Below, one piece after another: positions 8,417-15,335 of a stretch of DNA of 15,781 nucleotides. The first letter of the stretch is position 1. Every line of letters begins with the position of its first letter. The stretch comes from an uncultured Bacteroides sp. Its GTDB lineage: Bacteria > Bacteroidota > Bacteroidia > Bacteroidales > Bacteroidaceae. The translations under genes and the position numbers were made by a program. The notes below the pieces were generated by a model. That model searched no databases and had not been told where the DNA came from. It saw only the letters and a list, made by a program, of their open reading frames with translations. The stretch lies in contig USPQ01000061.1 in assembly GCA_900556625.1 (NCBI GenBank), forward strand, positions 1 to 15,781, read 5' to 3'.

Positions 8417-8689
8417 ATGAATAAGTCTGATCTTATTAATGCAATGGCTGCCGAAGCTCAAATGAGCAAAGCCGATGCAAAAAAGGCACTTGATGCTTTT
8501 GTCACTTCAGTTACTAATGCCATGAAAGCCGGTGAGAAAGTATCTCTCGTTGGTTTTGGTACTTTCTCTGTAAGCGAAAGAGCTGAAAGAACTGGTATTA
8601 ACCCTTCTACAAAGGCAACTATTACTATTCCTGCAAAGAAAGTAGCTAAGTTTAAAGCTGGTGCTGAATTGTCTGCAGCTGTTGAATAA
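8417..8689 (+). CDS. DNA-binding protein HU
   Basis: A 90-residue histone-like nucleoid protein of the HU/IHF family, which bends and compacts DNA as a dimer. The whole length matches HU. The N-terminal helices (MNKSDLINAMAAEA to about 38) form the dimer body. GFGTFSV at 46-52 begins the beta-sheet saddle, and the DNA-gripping arm follows (about 53-72) with the intercalating proline at 63 in GINPST. The short C-terminal helix ends in AVE. It has its own near-consensus promoter and a strong terminator, so it is a single-gene unit. The leader has no obvious Shine-Dalgarno site. Bacteroides species carry several HU paralogues, so the exact name is left open. Confidence 0.96.
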   Translation: MNKSDLINAMAAEAQMSKADAKKALDAFVTSVTNAMKAGEKVSLVGFGTFSVSERAERTGINPSTKATITIPAKKVAKFKAGAELSAAVE

Positions 8690-8713
8690 GATATCATAGT
8701 TGAAAGAAATTAG

Positions 8714-8743
8714 AAAGAGGAGACGTATACGTCTCCTTTTTTT
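8714..8743 (+). terminator. Intrinsic terminator of the HU gene
   Basis: The perfect 20-base palindrome AGGAGACGTATACGTCTCCT (8718-8737) forms an 8-bp stem with a TATA loop. It is flanked by AAAG on the left and followed by a T-run through 8743. It starts 28 bases after the HU stop. The argS -7 box begins directly after it. Confidence 0.93.
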
Positions 8744-8744
8744 G

Positions 8745-8752
8745 TATCTTTG
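8745..8752 (+). promoter_or_regulatory. Predicted -7 promoter element of argS
   Basis: TATCTTTG matches TAnnTTTG. The position where a -33 TTTG would sit (about 8721-8725) is inside the HU terminator hairpin and does not match. The transcript would begin near 8758, only about 15 bases before the argS ATG. Confidence 0.55.
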
Positions 8753-8773
8753 CGCGCAAGAAACAACTTGATT

Positions 8774-10591
8774 ATGAAGATAGAAGATAAACTTGTAGCG
8801 TCCGTCATTAGCGGACTGAAAGCACTCTACAGTCAGGAAGTCCCTGAAAAAATGGTGCAAATTCAAAAGACCAAAAAAGAATTTGAAGGACATCTGACGC
8901 TGGTCGTGTTCCCTTTTCTGAAAATGTCAAGAAAAGGACCGGAACAGACGGCGCAGGAAATCGGTGAATATCTGAAGGTGAACGAACCGGCAGTAGCAGC
9001 TTTTAATGTGATAAAAGGTTTCCTGAACTTGACTATCGCATCGGCTACGTGGATCGATTTGCTGAATGAAATTCAGGCTGACGAACAATATGGTCTGGTG
9101 AAAGCTACCGAAACTTCGCCATTGGTGATGATTGAGTATTCTTCTCCGAATACGAACAAACCTCTTCATTTAGGTCATGTGCGTAATAACCTTTTAGGTA
9201 ACGCATTGGCTAACATTGTGGCGGCAAATGGTAATAAGGTAGTAAAAACAAATATCGTAAACGATCGTGGTATCCATATCTGTAAATCCATGCTGGCATG
9301 GAAGAAATATGGAAACGGTGAAACCCCGGAAACTTCCGGCAAAAAAGGTGACCACCTCGTTGGCGATTATTATGTATCTTTCGATAGGCATTATAAAGCG
9401 GAGGTAAAGGAACTTATGTCTGAGTTTGCGGCACAGGGAATGAGTGAGGATGAAGCTAAGGCGAAAGCGGAAGCTGCTTCTCCCTTGATGCAGGAAGCTC
9501 GTGAAATGTTGGTGAAGTGGGAAGCCGGTGACCCGGAAATACGCGGATTGTGGGAAATGATGAATAACTGGGTGTATGCCGGATTTGATGAAACTTACCG
9601 GAAAATGGGTGTCAGCTTCGACAAGATATATTATGAATCCAACACTTATCTCGAAGGGAAGGAGAAGGTTATGGAAGGGCTGGAAAAAGGTTTCTTTTTC
9701 AAAAAAGAGGACGGATCTGTTTGGGCGGATCTGACTGCTGAAGGTTTGGATCATAAGTTGCTTCTTCGTGGCGATGGTACATCTGTTTATATGACGCAAG
9801 ATATCGGTACAGCTAAACTTCGCTTTGCAGACTATCCTATTGACAAGATGATTTATGTAGTAGGTAATGAGCAAAACTATCATTTTCAGGTGCTTTCTAT
9901 TCTGCTTGACAAACTCGGTTTTGAGTGGGGCAAGAGCCTGGTTCACTTCTCTTATGGAATGGTAGAGTTGCCGGAGGGCAAGATGAAATCTCGTGAAGGT
10001 ACGGTGGTGGACGCTGATGACCTAATGGAAGAAATGATTGCCACTGCTAAAGAAACTTCACAGGAACTTGGCAAATTGGATGGTTTGACACAGGAAGAAG
10101 CTGATGATATTGCCCGTATCGTCGGTCTGGGTGCATTGAAATATTTCATTTTGAAAGTAGATGCGCGTAAAAATATGACGTTTAATCCGAAAGAGTCTAT
10201 CGACTTCAATGGTAATACAGGCCCGTTTATTCAATATACTTATGCTCGTATTCAGTCTGTGCTTCGTAAAGCTGCCGAATCGGGTATTGTGGTTCCCGGA
10301 CAGATTCCTGCTGGTATTGAATTGAGCGAAAAAGAAGAGGGGCTGATTCAAATGGTTGCCGACTTTGCTGCTGTTGTCAAGCAGGCAGGGGAAGATTACA
10401 GCCCGTCTATTATTGCGAATTATACTTATGATTTGGTGAAAGAATACAACCAGTTCTACCATGACTTCAGTATTTTGCGCGAAGAGAACGAAGCGGTGAA
10501 AGTGTTCCGTATCGCTCTGTCGGCTAATGTGGCCAAAGTCGTGCGTTTGGGTATGAGTTTACTGGGTATTGAGGTACCTTCTAGAATGTAA
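8774..10591 (+). CDS. argS: Arginine-tRNA ligase
   Basis: Class I aminoacyl-tRNA synthetase that charges tRNA-Arg with arginine in the cytoplasm. From the ATG at 8774 it has 605 residues, normal for the family. An N-terminal Add-1-like domain occupies about residues 1-110. The catalytic domain has the HIGH-type motif HLGH at 132-135 within SSPNTNKPLHLGHVRNN, and a degenerate KMSKS-type loop KMKSR at 403-407. The C-terminal helical anticodon-binding (DALR) domain begins near 470 and ends in ANVAKVVRLGMSLLGIEVPSRM-type sequence, as is usual for ArgS. The frame extends back to a TTG at 8750, but that is the end of the -7 box, so the ATG is chosen. It lies downstream of HU but with its own promoter. 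Confidence 0.97.
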   Translation: MKIEDKLVASVISGLKALYSQEVPEKMVQIQKTKKEFEGHLTLVVFPFLKMSRKGPEQTAQEIGEYLKVNEPAVAAFNVIKGFLNLTIASATWIDLLNEIQADEQYGLVKATETSPLVMIEYSSPNTNKPLHLGHVRNNLLGNALANIVAANGNKVVKTNIVNDRGIHICKSMLAWKKYGNGETPETSGKKGDHLVGDYYVSFDRHYKAEVKELMSEFAAQGMSEDEAKAKAEAASPLMQEAREMLVKWEAGDPEIRGLWEMMNNWVYAGFDETYRKMGVSFDKIYYESNTYLEGKEKVMEGLEKGFFFKKEDGSVWADLTAEGLDHKLLLRGDGTSVYMTQDIGTAKLRFADYPIDKMIYVVGNEQNYHFQVLSILLDKLGFEWGKSLVHFSYGMVELPEGKMKSREGTVVDADDLMEEMIATAKETSQELGKLDGLTQEEADDIARIVGLGALKYFILKVDARKNMTFNPKESIDFNGNTGPFIQYTYARIQSVLRKAAESGIVVPGQIPAGIELSEKEEGLIQMVADFAAVVKQAGEDYSPSIIANYTYDLVKEYNQFYHDFSILREENEAVKVFRIALSANVAKVVRLGMSLLGIEVPSRM

Positions 10592-10618
10592 GACATTCTC
10601 TGAACAAAATATCTTTCT

Positions 10619-10659
10619 ACGGGGTTTCTTCATTATGTATATAATGAAAGGAATCCCGT
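10619..10659 (+). terminator. Hairpin downstream of argS, probable terminator
   Basis: An approximately 18-bp stem (10619-10636 with 10641-10659) has one bulged A, two G-T wobbles and a GTAT loop. It begins 27 bases after the argS stop. The following sequence is T-containing (TAGATCATTTT) but not a clean T-run, so termination may be imperfect. Confidence 0.6.
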
Positions 10660-10755
10660 TAGATCATTTTATAAATATGTTGCGTGTCATATGATTCCCC
10701 TCTCTCTTTGTTTGATAGAGTGTATACCGATAGGGGATTTAAGGTAGGATAAAGT

Positions 10756-10793
10756 AAAAAAAAAAGGCAGACAAAGTTCAAGCCTTGCCTGCC
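10756..10793 (-). terminator. Intrinsic terminator of the LruC-domain lipoprotein gene
   Basis: On the - strand, GGCAGGCAAGG (10793-10783) pairs with CTTTGTCTGCC (10776-10766) in an 11-bp stem with two G-T wobbles and a 6-base loop, followed by ten uninterrupted T's (10765-10756). It begins 28 bases after the stop codon. Confidence 0.92.
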
Positions 10794-10820
10794 CGATTCT
10801 GTTTCTTATGCTGATAATTG

Positions 10821-12830
10821 TTATTTCTTAGGATACTTATACCAGTCTTTAGCTTGTGCACCATTAGATTTAACCCATGTCGCAAACTTCGGATACGATT
10901 CGTCTATTCTTATACCTTCCTCGGGGATCGGGAATTCACTAACCGGCATATTGAGTGCAAACGGCATCAGATCTATTGAAACATAATATAAATCTTCTTC
11001 TGGCCTGGATACGTCTTTTCCTGTTCCTAATAATGAAAGATCGGCTTTATCAGTAGGAGGATATTTTACCAAGTGTACTTCTCTACCTCTGGCTTGGCCA
11101 GATCCTACGAAGATAAACGGATTGTAAGGTGGCAATATACTTTTCGAAGTAACATCATTTACTTGGATAGTTACAGTGTATTTCCTGGCTTCTTCTTCTT
11201 TATTATCAAATATTGCCATATTATCAAATAGCAAGATTGTAGGATGTGATTGACCAGCCTCTGTTTCTCCGGGCATATATTGGGATTTGGGCGCATACGA
11301 AGGGCTTTCAATAGTAACTTTGCTAATATCGCTATTAGTAATGTTATGCAATTGATAACCAAAACCATTCACTAAATAACCTCCACGATGTAATGGAGTG
11401 AACTCGTCAACAACCTTATAGATACGATTAGTCAGTATTGATTTATATACTTTACTGGTATATCGTATCATTACGTCATTCATATCGTAATCTCCCTGCT
11501 CCGGCCATAAGTCTTCGAATGTCAATATCCCGGAATAAGAAGTATAGTTGTCTTCATCAGTTGGACCTTCCGGATCTGTTGGTAACTCGGGAATTACACC
11601 TTCATCAATAGCATCTTTTTCGGCTATGTGAACATAGAAAATTGCATCACAGTAATCGAGGTCTATGTTGTCCTCAAATCCGATAGCAACAATCTGATTA
11701 GATTTACTGTCTCGCAACGATATGGTTCTTTGTCTTTGTACGCCATCCTTTCCCGGTTCATTCAAAATTGTGGTGGAGTATCGAGGGCCCATTCCTTTTA
11801 CGAGATCGCCTTGTGAATCTCCGTTTGAAGGTGTGCTTCTGAATCCCATACCTTGCAGATACCAGCCAATAGTGACGCCCTTAGGAAATTTGTCTTCAAA
11901 TTTTCCCGTGTCTTCATTCCAGTATTTTAGTTTAACTTCATCACCACAGACTAAAGCTCCTACTCCGGCTGTTTTATAAATAGGAGAAGCATTTGGGAAT
12001 GCTAATATCCTTTTGATGTTTTCTATGGTCGGTATTTCGCTGGTCGGATAAGTGTAATACCCTACTGTATTATACCATGCGGCACTACTGTTAACAAATA
12101 CTAGACTAACTTCTGTATCTTTAGTGATAGGGATATCTGATATCATATCACCATTAAAGAACTCAGGATAGTTATCATGAATGTTCCTTCCTCCCGCTTT
12201 GTCGAAGATGCTTTTTATATTATAAAGTACATCAGCAGGAGGAATATTCTTTTCTTTTGATAAGTTATTGGGACGTCCGTTGTCATCCCAGTCCATACCA
12301 GGCAGCAGTGTCCAGACATCCAAATATTTGTGCTGATTGGCTGTTGCCCCTCTGCTTATCGGGGTTGATGCTTTTTCAAGCAGGGACTTAACATAGTCAT
12401 TTTGGTTGAAAGAAATACGATGATCGGCGTTAATTGTTAGTTTTACCGGAGATGCTGTACCTAGATAGTCGGATGATAGCCATACTTCTGAGATATCAGC
12501 CGGTATACTTATTCCATCTTCACTAAATTTACCATGTTTGTCAGTTGCAGCCCGATAAAAGGGTTCTACTTCTTTTTTCTTCCAACTACCATCTTTGTCA
12601 TTTACTTCGATCGGATCTTGGTCATAAATCTCAAAAAGAACCGTATATTCTTCCTTAAAGCCATAGTCAATATCTAAGGCTAAACTTTGATTCATGTCGA
12701 AATCAAAGAACTGTTCTTTGGGAATCTTCTCGGGTTCTTGAAATAAATCACGTTCATTGTCTACACAACTACATATCAATGGGATACAAAATATGCCCAT
12801 TAATGTCTTTACAAATATTGTTTGTTTCAT
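10821..12830 (-). CDS. LruC-domain lipoprotein, probable cell-surface protein of unknown function
   Basis: A 669-residue secreted lipoprotein. The signal peptide (MKQTIFVKTL, then a hydrophobic run) ends in a lipobox ICSC with Cys22. The acidic residues just after it (VDNERD) resemble the export signal that sends Bacteroidota lipoproteins to the cell surface. A middle region contains GFEDNIDLDYCDAIFYV (384-400), similar to the DUF4114 acidic motif. The C-terminal part begins with FEDLWPEQGDYDMNDVMI, with GDYDMND at 446-452, the hallmark of the LruC domain (TIGR04456/DUF4842). The acidic loops could bind calcium, which is inference. No transmembrane segment or enzyme motif is seen after the signal. 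The gene is a single-gene unit with its own promoter and terminator between argS and topA, which suggests an accessory insertion. By eye it is more AT-rich than its neighbours. The ATG lies within a hairpin (12794-12862). Confidence 0.87.
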   Translation of the reverse strand: MKQTIFVKTLMGIFCIPLICSCVDNERDLFQEPEKIPKEQFFDFDMNQSLALDIDYGFKEEYTVLFEIYDQDPIEVNDKDGSWKKKEVEPFYRAATDKHGKFSEDGISIPADISEVWLSSDYLGTASPVKLTINADHRISFNQNDYVKSLLEKASTPISRGATANQHKYLDVWTLLPGMDWDDNGRPNNLSKEKNIPPADVLYNIKSIFDKAGGRNIHDNYPEFFNGDMISDIPITKDTEVSLVFVNSSAAWYNTVGYYTYPTSEIPTIENIKRILAFPNASPIYKTAGVGALVCGDEVKLKYWNEDTGKFEDKFPKGVTIGWYLQGMGFRSTPSNGDSQGDLVKGMGPRYSTTILNEPGKDGVQRQRTISLRDSKSNQIVAIGFEDNIDLDYCDAIFYVHIAEKDAIDEGVIPELPTDPEGPTDEDNYTSYSGILTFEDLWPEQGDYDMNDVMIRYTSKVYKSILTNRIYKVVDEFTPLHRGGYLVNGFGYQLHNITNSDISKVTIESPSYAPKSQYMPGETEAGQSHPTILLFDNMAIFDNKEEEARKYTVTIQVNDVTSKSILPPYNPFIFVGSGQARGREVHLVKYPPTDKADLSLLGTGKDVSRPEEDLYYVSIDLMPFALNMPVSEFPIPEEGIRIDESYPKFATWVKSNGAQAKDWYKYPKK

Positions 12831-12862
12831 ATGTTAATGAAATATAAAGATATTAATGGGCA
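12794..12862 (-). promoter_or_regulatory. Nested hairpin enclosing the start codon of the LruC lipoprotein gene
   Basis: 12794-12804 (TGCCCATTAAT) is an exact inverted copy of 12852-12862, and after one mismatch 12806-12811 matches 12845-12850. Inside the loop, 12825-12830 and 12837-12842 (TTTCAT/ATGAAA) form a second stem that includes the start codon itself. In the mRNA the leader could therefore pair with codons about 7-12 and hide the ribosome site. The outermost bases overlap the -7 box, so the full outer stem may not be transcribed. Confidence 0.4.
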
Positions 12863-12892
12863 AATATAGAAATAAACCGAAAGCTTTCCAAA
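12861..12892 (-). promoter_or_regulatory. Promoter of the LruC lipoprotein gene (-33 TTTG, -7 TATATTTG)
   Basis: On the - strand, TTTG (12892-12889) and TATATTTG (12868-12861) are 20 bases apart, matching the Bacteroides consensus. It starts only six bases past the topA stop codon. The predicted transcript starts near 12855, giving a leader of about 25 bases. Confidence 0.75.
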
Positions 12893-12898
12893 AGATAT

Positions 12899-15244
12899 TT
12901 ACTTCTTTTTTGCAAATTTCTTTTTTGGTGCTGAGGTAACACCTTTCTCGTCCTGTATCCTGATTAATTCCATGCAACTATGCAGGCTTAAATCTTGTGG
13001 GACAATATCTTTAGGAATCTTATAGTTATTACCTTTATATGCTATATATGGTCCGTAACGACCATTCAGAATTTCCAATTCTGGTTCTTCTGCGAACTTC
13101 TTGATGTGGCGTTCGGCTTCCTTTGTGCGTTTCTCTAGAATCAGTTGTTCCGCCTCTTCTAAAGTAATTTCCATGGGATCCATCGTTTTCGGGAGCGATA
13201 CATACACCTTATTATGTAGTACATACGGACCGAAACGACCAATACCTACACTGACTGTCTTTCCTTCATATTCGCCTAACGTACGGGGCAGCTTGAACAA
13301 TTCCAGCACTTCTTCCAATGTGATCGTTTCTATGGACTGACCTTTTTTCATTTGTGCAAAACGTGGCTTTTCTTCATCTTCCGCCGTACCGATTTGCGCC
13401 ATAGGACCAAAACGTCCGATTTTTACCGAAACAGGTTTACCTGTTTCCGGTTCCTCACCCAAAATACGTTCGCCTACTTTATGTTCAGTCTTTATTGCCA
13501 AAGTGTTTTCTACTGACGGGTGGAATTGGTCGTAGAAGGTTTTCAGAATTGAAGTCCATTTCACTTCTCCTTCGGCAATTTCATCGAACTCTTTTTCTAC
13601 ACTAGCTGTAAAGTTATAATCCAGAATATCAGGGAAATATTCGGTGAGGAAATCATTTACTACCGTTCCGGTATCCGTAGGGAATAACTTGGCCTTTTCT
13701 GTTCCGGTAATTTCAGTATGATTTTCGTCTTTGACTTGTTGGTCTTTTAATGTCAGCACATTGAACATCCGTTCTTCTCCGTCTTTATTGCCTTTTTCCA
13801 CATATTCGCGATTCTGAATCGTGGAAATGGTAGGCGCATACGTAGATGGGCGACCGATTCCCAGCTCCTCCAATTTACGTACAAGACTTGCTTCGGTATA
13901 GCGCGGTGGGCGTTGGGTAAAACGTTCGGTTGCAACGATAGGACCGTGTTCCAGTTTCTGACCTTTTTTCAGAGGAGGCAACAGATTACTTTCATCCTCT
14001 TGTTCATTTTCATCGTCATAAGATTCACGGTATACACGCAAGAATCCATCGAATTTAATAACTTCACCGATAGCTGTAAAGACTTCACTACTACTGCTAA
14101 TTGATATTGTAACAGTTGTCTTTTCCAGTTCTGCATCTGCCATTTGTGAGGCAATGGTACGTTTCCATATCAAGTCGTACAGTTTTTTTTCCTGCGCTGT
14201 CCCTTCGATGGACTGGTTTTCCATATAGGTAGGACGGATTGCTTCATGTGCCTCCTGTGCCCCTTTGGTTTTCGTTTCAAAGTGACGAGGATGCACATAA
14301 CGTTCACCCATCATTTTGATGATAGCATCCTTACTGCCTATGGTTGCAAATTCTGACAAGTTCACGGAGTCGGTACGCATATAGGTGATAAATCCCGATT
14401 CGTACAAACGTTGGGCAATCATCATAGTTTGCGCCACCGTATAGCCTAATTTGCGTGCAGCTTCCTGTTGCAATGTCGAAGTTGTGAACGGAGCAGGAGG
14501 TGTTTTCTTTAACGGACGGGTAGTAATATCTTCGATAGCAAAATTAGCTCCTTTACATGCGTTGAGGAATGCTTCAGCTTCTTTCTTCGTTTTGATACGG
14601 TGGGCCAGTTCGGCTTTCATCTCCACTAGTTTCCCATCAGTGTCGGGCACAAGGAAAACGGCGGTCACACGGTAAGCTGCTTCCGATTTGAAAGCATGGA
14701 TTTCGCGTTCGCGCTCAACAATCAGTCGAACGGCAACCGATTGTACACGTCCTGCCGAAAGCGCCGGTTTCACTTTTCTCCAAAGTACAGGAGACAGTTC
14801 AAAACCTACGATACGGTCCAGAATACGTCGTGCTTGCTGTGCATTCACGAGGTTAATGTCAATATCACGTGGTTGTTCGATTGCTTTTAAGATAGCACTT
14901 TTCGTAATTTCATGAAATACGATTCGTTTTGTGTTTTCCGGTTTTAGTTTTAAGACCTCATACAGATGCCAGGCGATAGCCTCTCCCTCGCGGTCCTCAT
15001 CGGATGCGAGCCATACGGTTTCTGCCTCTTTCGCTTCTGCTTTCAGTGTGCTAACCAGAGCCTTTTTGTCTGCCGGAATTTCATAATTGGGTTTAAAATT
15101 CTTCTCTACGTCGATACTGAACTCTTTTTTCTTCAGATCGCGTATATGTCCGTAACTTGAAAGGACTTTGAAATCTTTCCCAAGAAACTTTTCAATCGTT
15201 TTTGCTTTTGCCGGAGACTCGACAATGACAAGGTTTTTCTGCAT
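12899..15244 (-). CDS. topA: DNA topoisomerase I
   Basis: Type IA topoisomerase that relaxes negative supercoils by a transient 5'-phosphotyrosine strand break. From the ATG at 15244 it has 781 residues. The N-terminal Toprim domain has VIVESPAKAKT (Glu9) and the acidic triad DEDREGE (Asp82, Asp84, Glu86). The active-site tyrosine is Tyr288 in GFITYMRTDS. The C-terminal part has no cysteine zinc fingers but carries at least three repeats around GRFGP or GRYGP (KIGRFGPMAQIG, GIGRFGPYVLHN, NGRYGPYIAYKG), and ends in a basic tail (KKKFAKKK). This is the zinc-free TopA form common in Bacteroidota. The frame extends upstream to a TTG at 15289, but that is the end of a -7 box. The ATG is preceded by the purine-rich AAAGAAAGAATT. 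No clear terminator follows the stop; the LruC gene promoter starts at once. Confidence 0.97.
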   Translation of the reverse strand: MQKNLVIVESPAKAKTIEKFLGKDFKVLSSYGHIRDLKKKEFSIDVEKNFKPNYEIPADKKALVSTLKAEAKEAETVWLASDEDREGEAIAWHLYEVLKLKPENTKRIVFHEITKSAILKAIEQPRDIDINLVNAQQARRILDRIVGFELSPVLWRKVKPALSAGRVQSVAVRLIVEREREIHAFKSEAAYRVTAVFLVPDTDGKLVEMKAELAHRIKTKKEAEAFLNACKGANFAIEDITTRPLKKTPPAPFTTSTLQQEAARKLGYTVAQTMMIAQRLYESGFITYMRTDSVNLSEFATIGSKDAIIKMMGERYVHPRHFETKTKGAQEAHEAIRPTYMENQSIEGTAQEKKLYDLIWKRTIASQMADAELEKTTVTISISSSSEVFTAIGEVIKFDGFLRVYRESYDDENEQEDESNLLPPLKKGQKLEHGPIVATERFTQRPPRYTEASLVRKLEELGIGRPSTYAPTISTIQNREYVEKGNKDGEERMFNVLTLKDQQVKDENHTEITGTEKAKLFPTDTGTVVNDFLTEYFPDILDYNFTASVEKEFDEIAEGEVKWTSILKTFYDQFHPSVENTLAIKTEHKVGERILGEEPETGKPVSVKIGRFGPMAQIGTAEDEEKPRFAQMKKGQSIETITLEEVLELFKLPRTLGEYEGKTVSVGIGRFGPYVLHNKVYVSLPKTMDPMEITLEEAEQLILEKRTKEAERHIKKFAEEPELEILNGRYGPYIAYKGNNYKIPKDIVPQDLSLHSCMELIRIQDEKGVTSAPKKKFAKKK

Positions 15245-15286
15245 AATTCTTTCTTTTATAATGGCTTGTACCACAATATTTGGGCA

Positions 15287-15294
15287 CAAAAGTA
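15287..15294 (-). promoter_or_regulatory. Predicted -7 promoter element of topA
   Basis: On the - strand this reads TACTTTTG, matching TAnnTTTG. It follows directly on the T-run of the hairpin at 15302-15335, so the -33 region falls within the hairpin and has no TTTG match. The leader to the topA ATG would be about 35 bases. Confidence 0.5.
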
Positions 15295-15335
15295 AAAAAA
15301 AAGATTCTCCCTACCTTATAATATAAGGAGAATCT
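15293..15335 (-). terminator. Intrinsic terminator upstream of topA, with no recognised gene feeding it
   Basis: AGATTCTCC (15302-15310) pairs with GGAGAATCT (15327-15335) in a perfect 9-bp stem. TTAT/ATAA can pair inside it after a five-base bulge. On the - strand the stem is followed by nine or more T's, the arrangement of a factor-independent terminator for leftward transcription. On the + strand a T-run follows a few bases later (15340-15345). No gene to its right is recognised within the window. Confidence 0.75.

Noticed and set aside
9194..9946. 250-codon - strand frame inside argS
   Set aside because: It is wholly antisense to conserved ArgS catalytic sequence; its length reflects argS codon bias, and the product has no recognisable domain.
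9980..9994. Degenerate KMSKS loop (KMKSR) in ArgS as a sign of inactivation
   Set aside because: Many ArgS enzymes have a degenerate KMSKS motif; the HIGH-type motif and the C-terminal domain are intact, so it is treated as normal.
10691..10745. Possible second hairpin between argS and the LruC gene (TCCCCT ... AGGGGA)
   Set aside because: Only six pairs enclose a loop of about 33 bases with poor internal pairing and no T-run; too weak to call.
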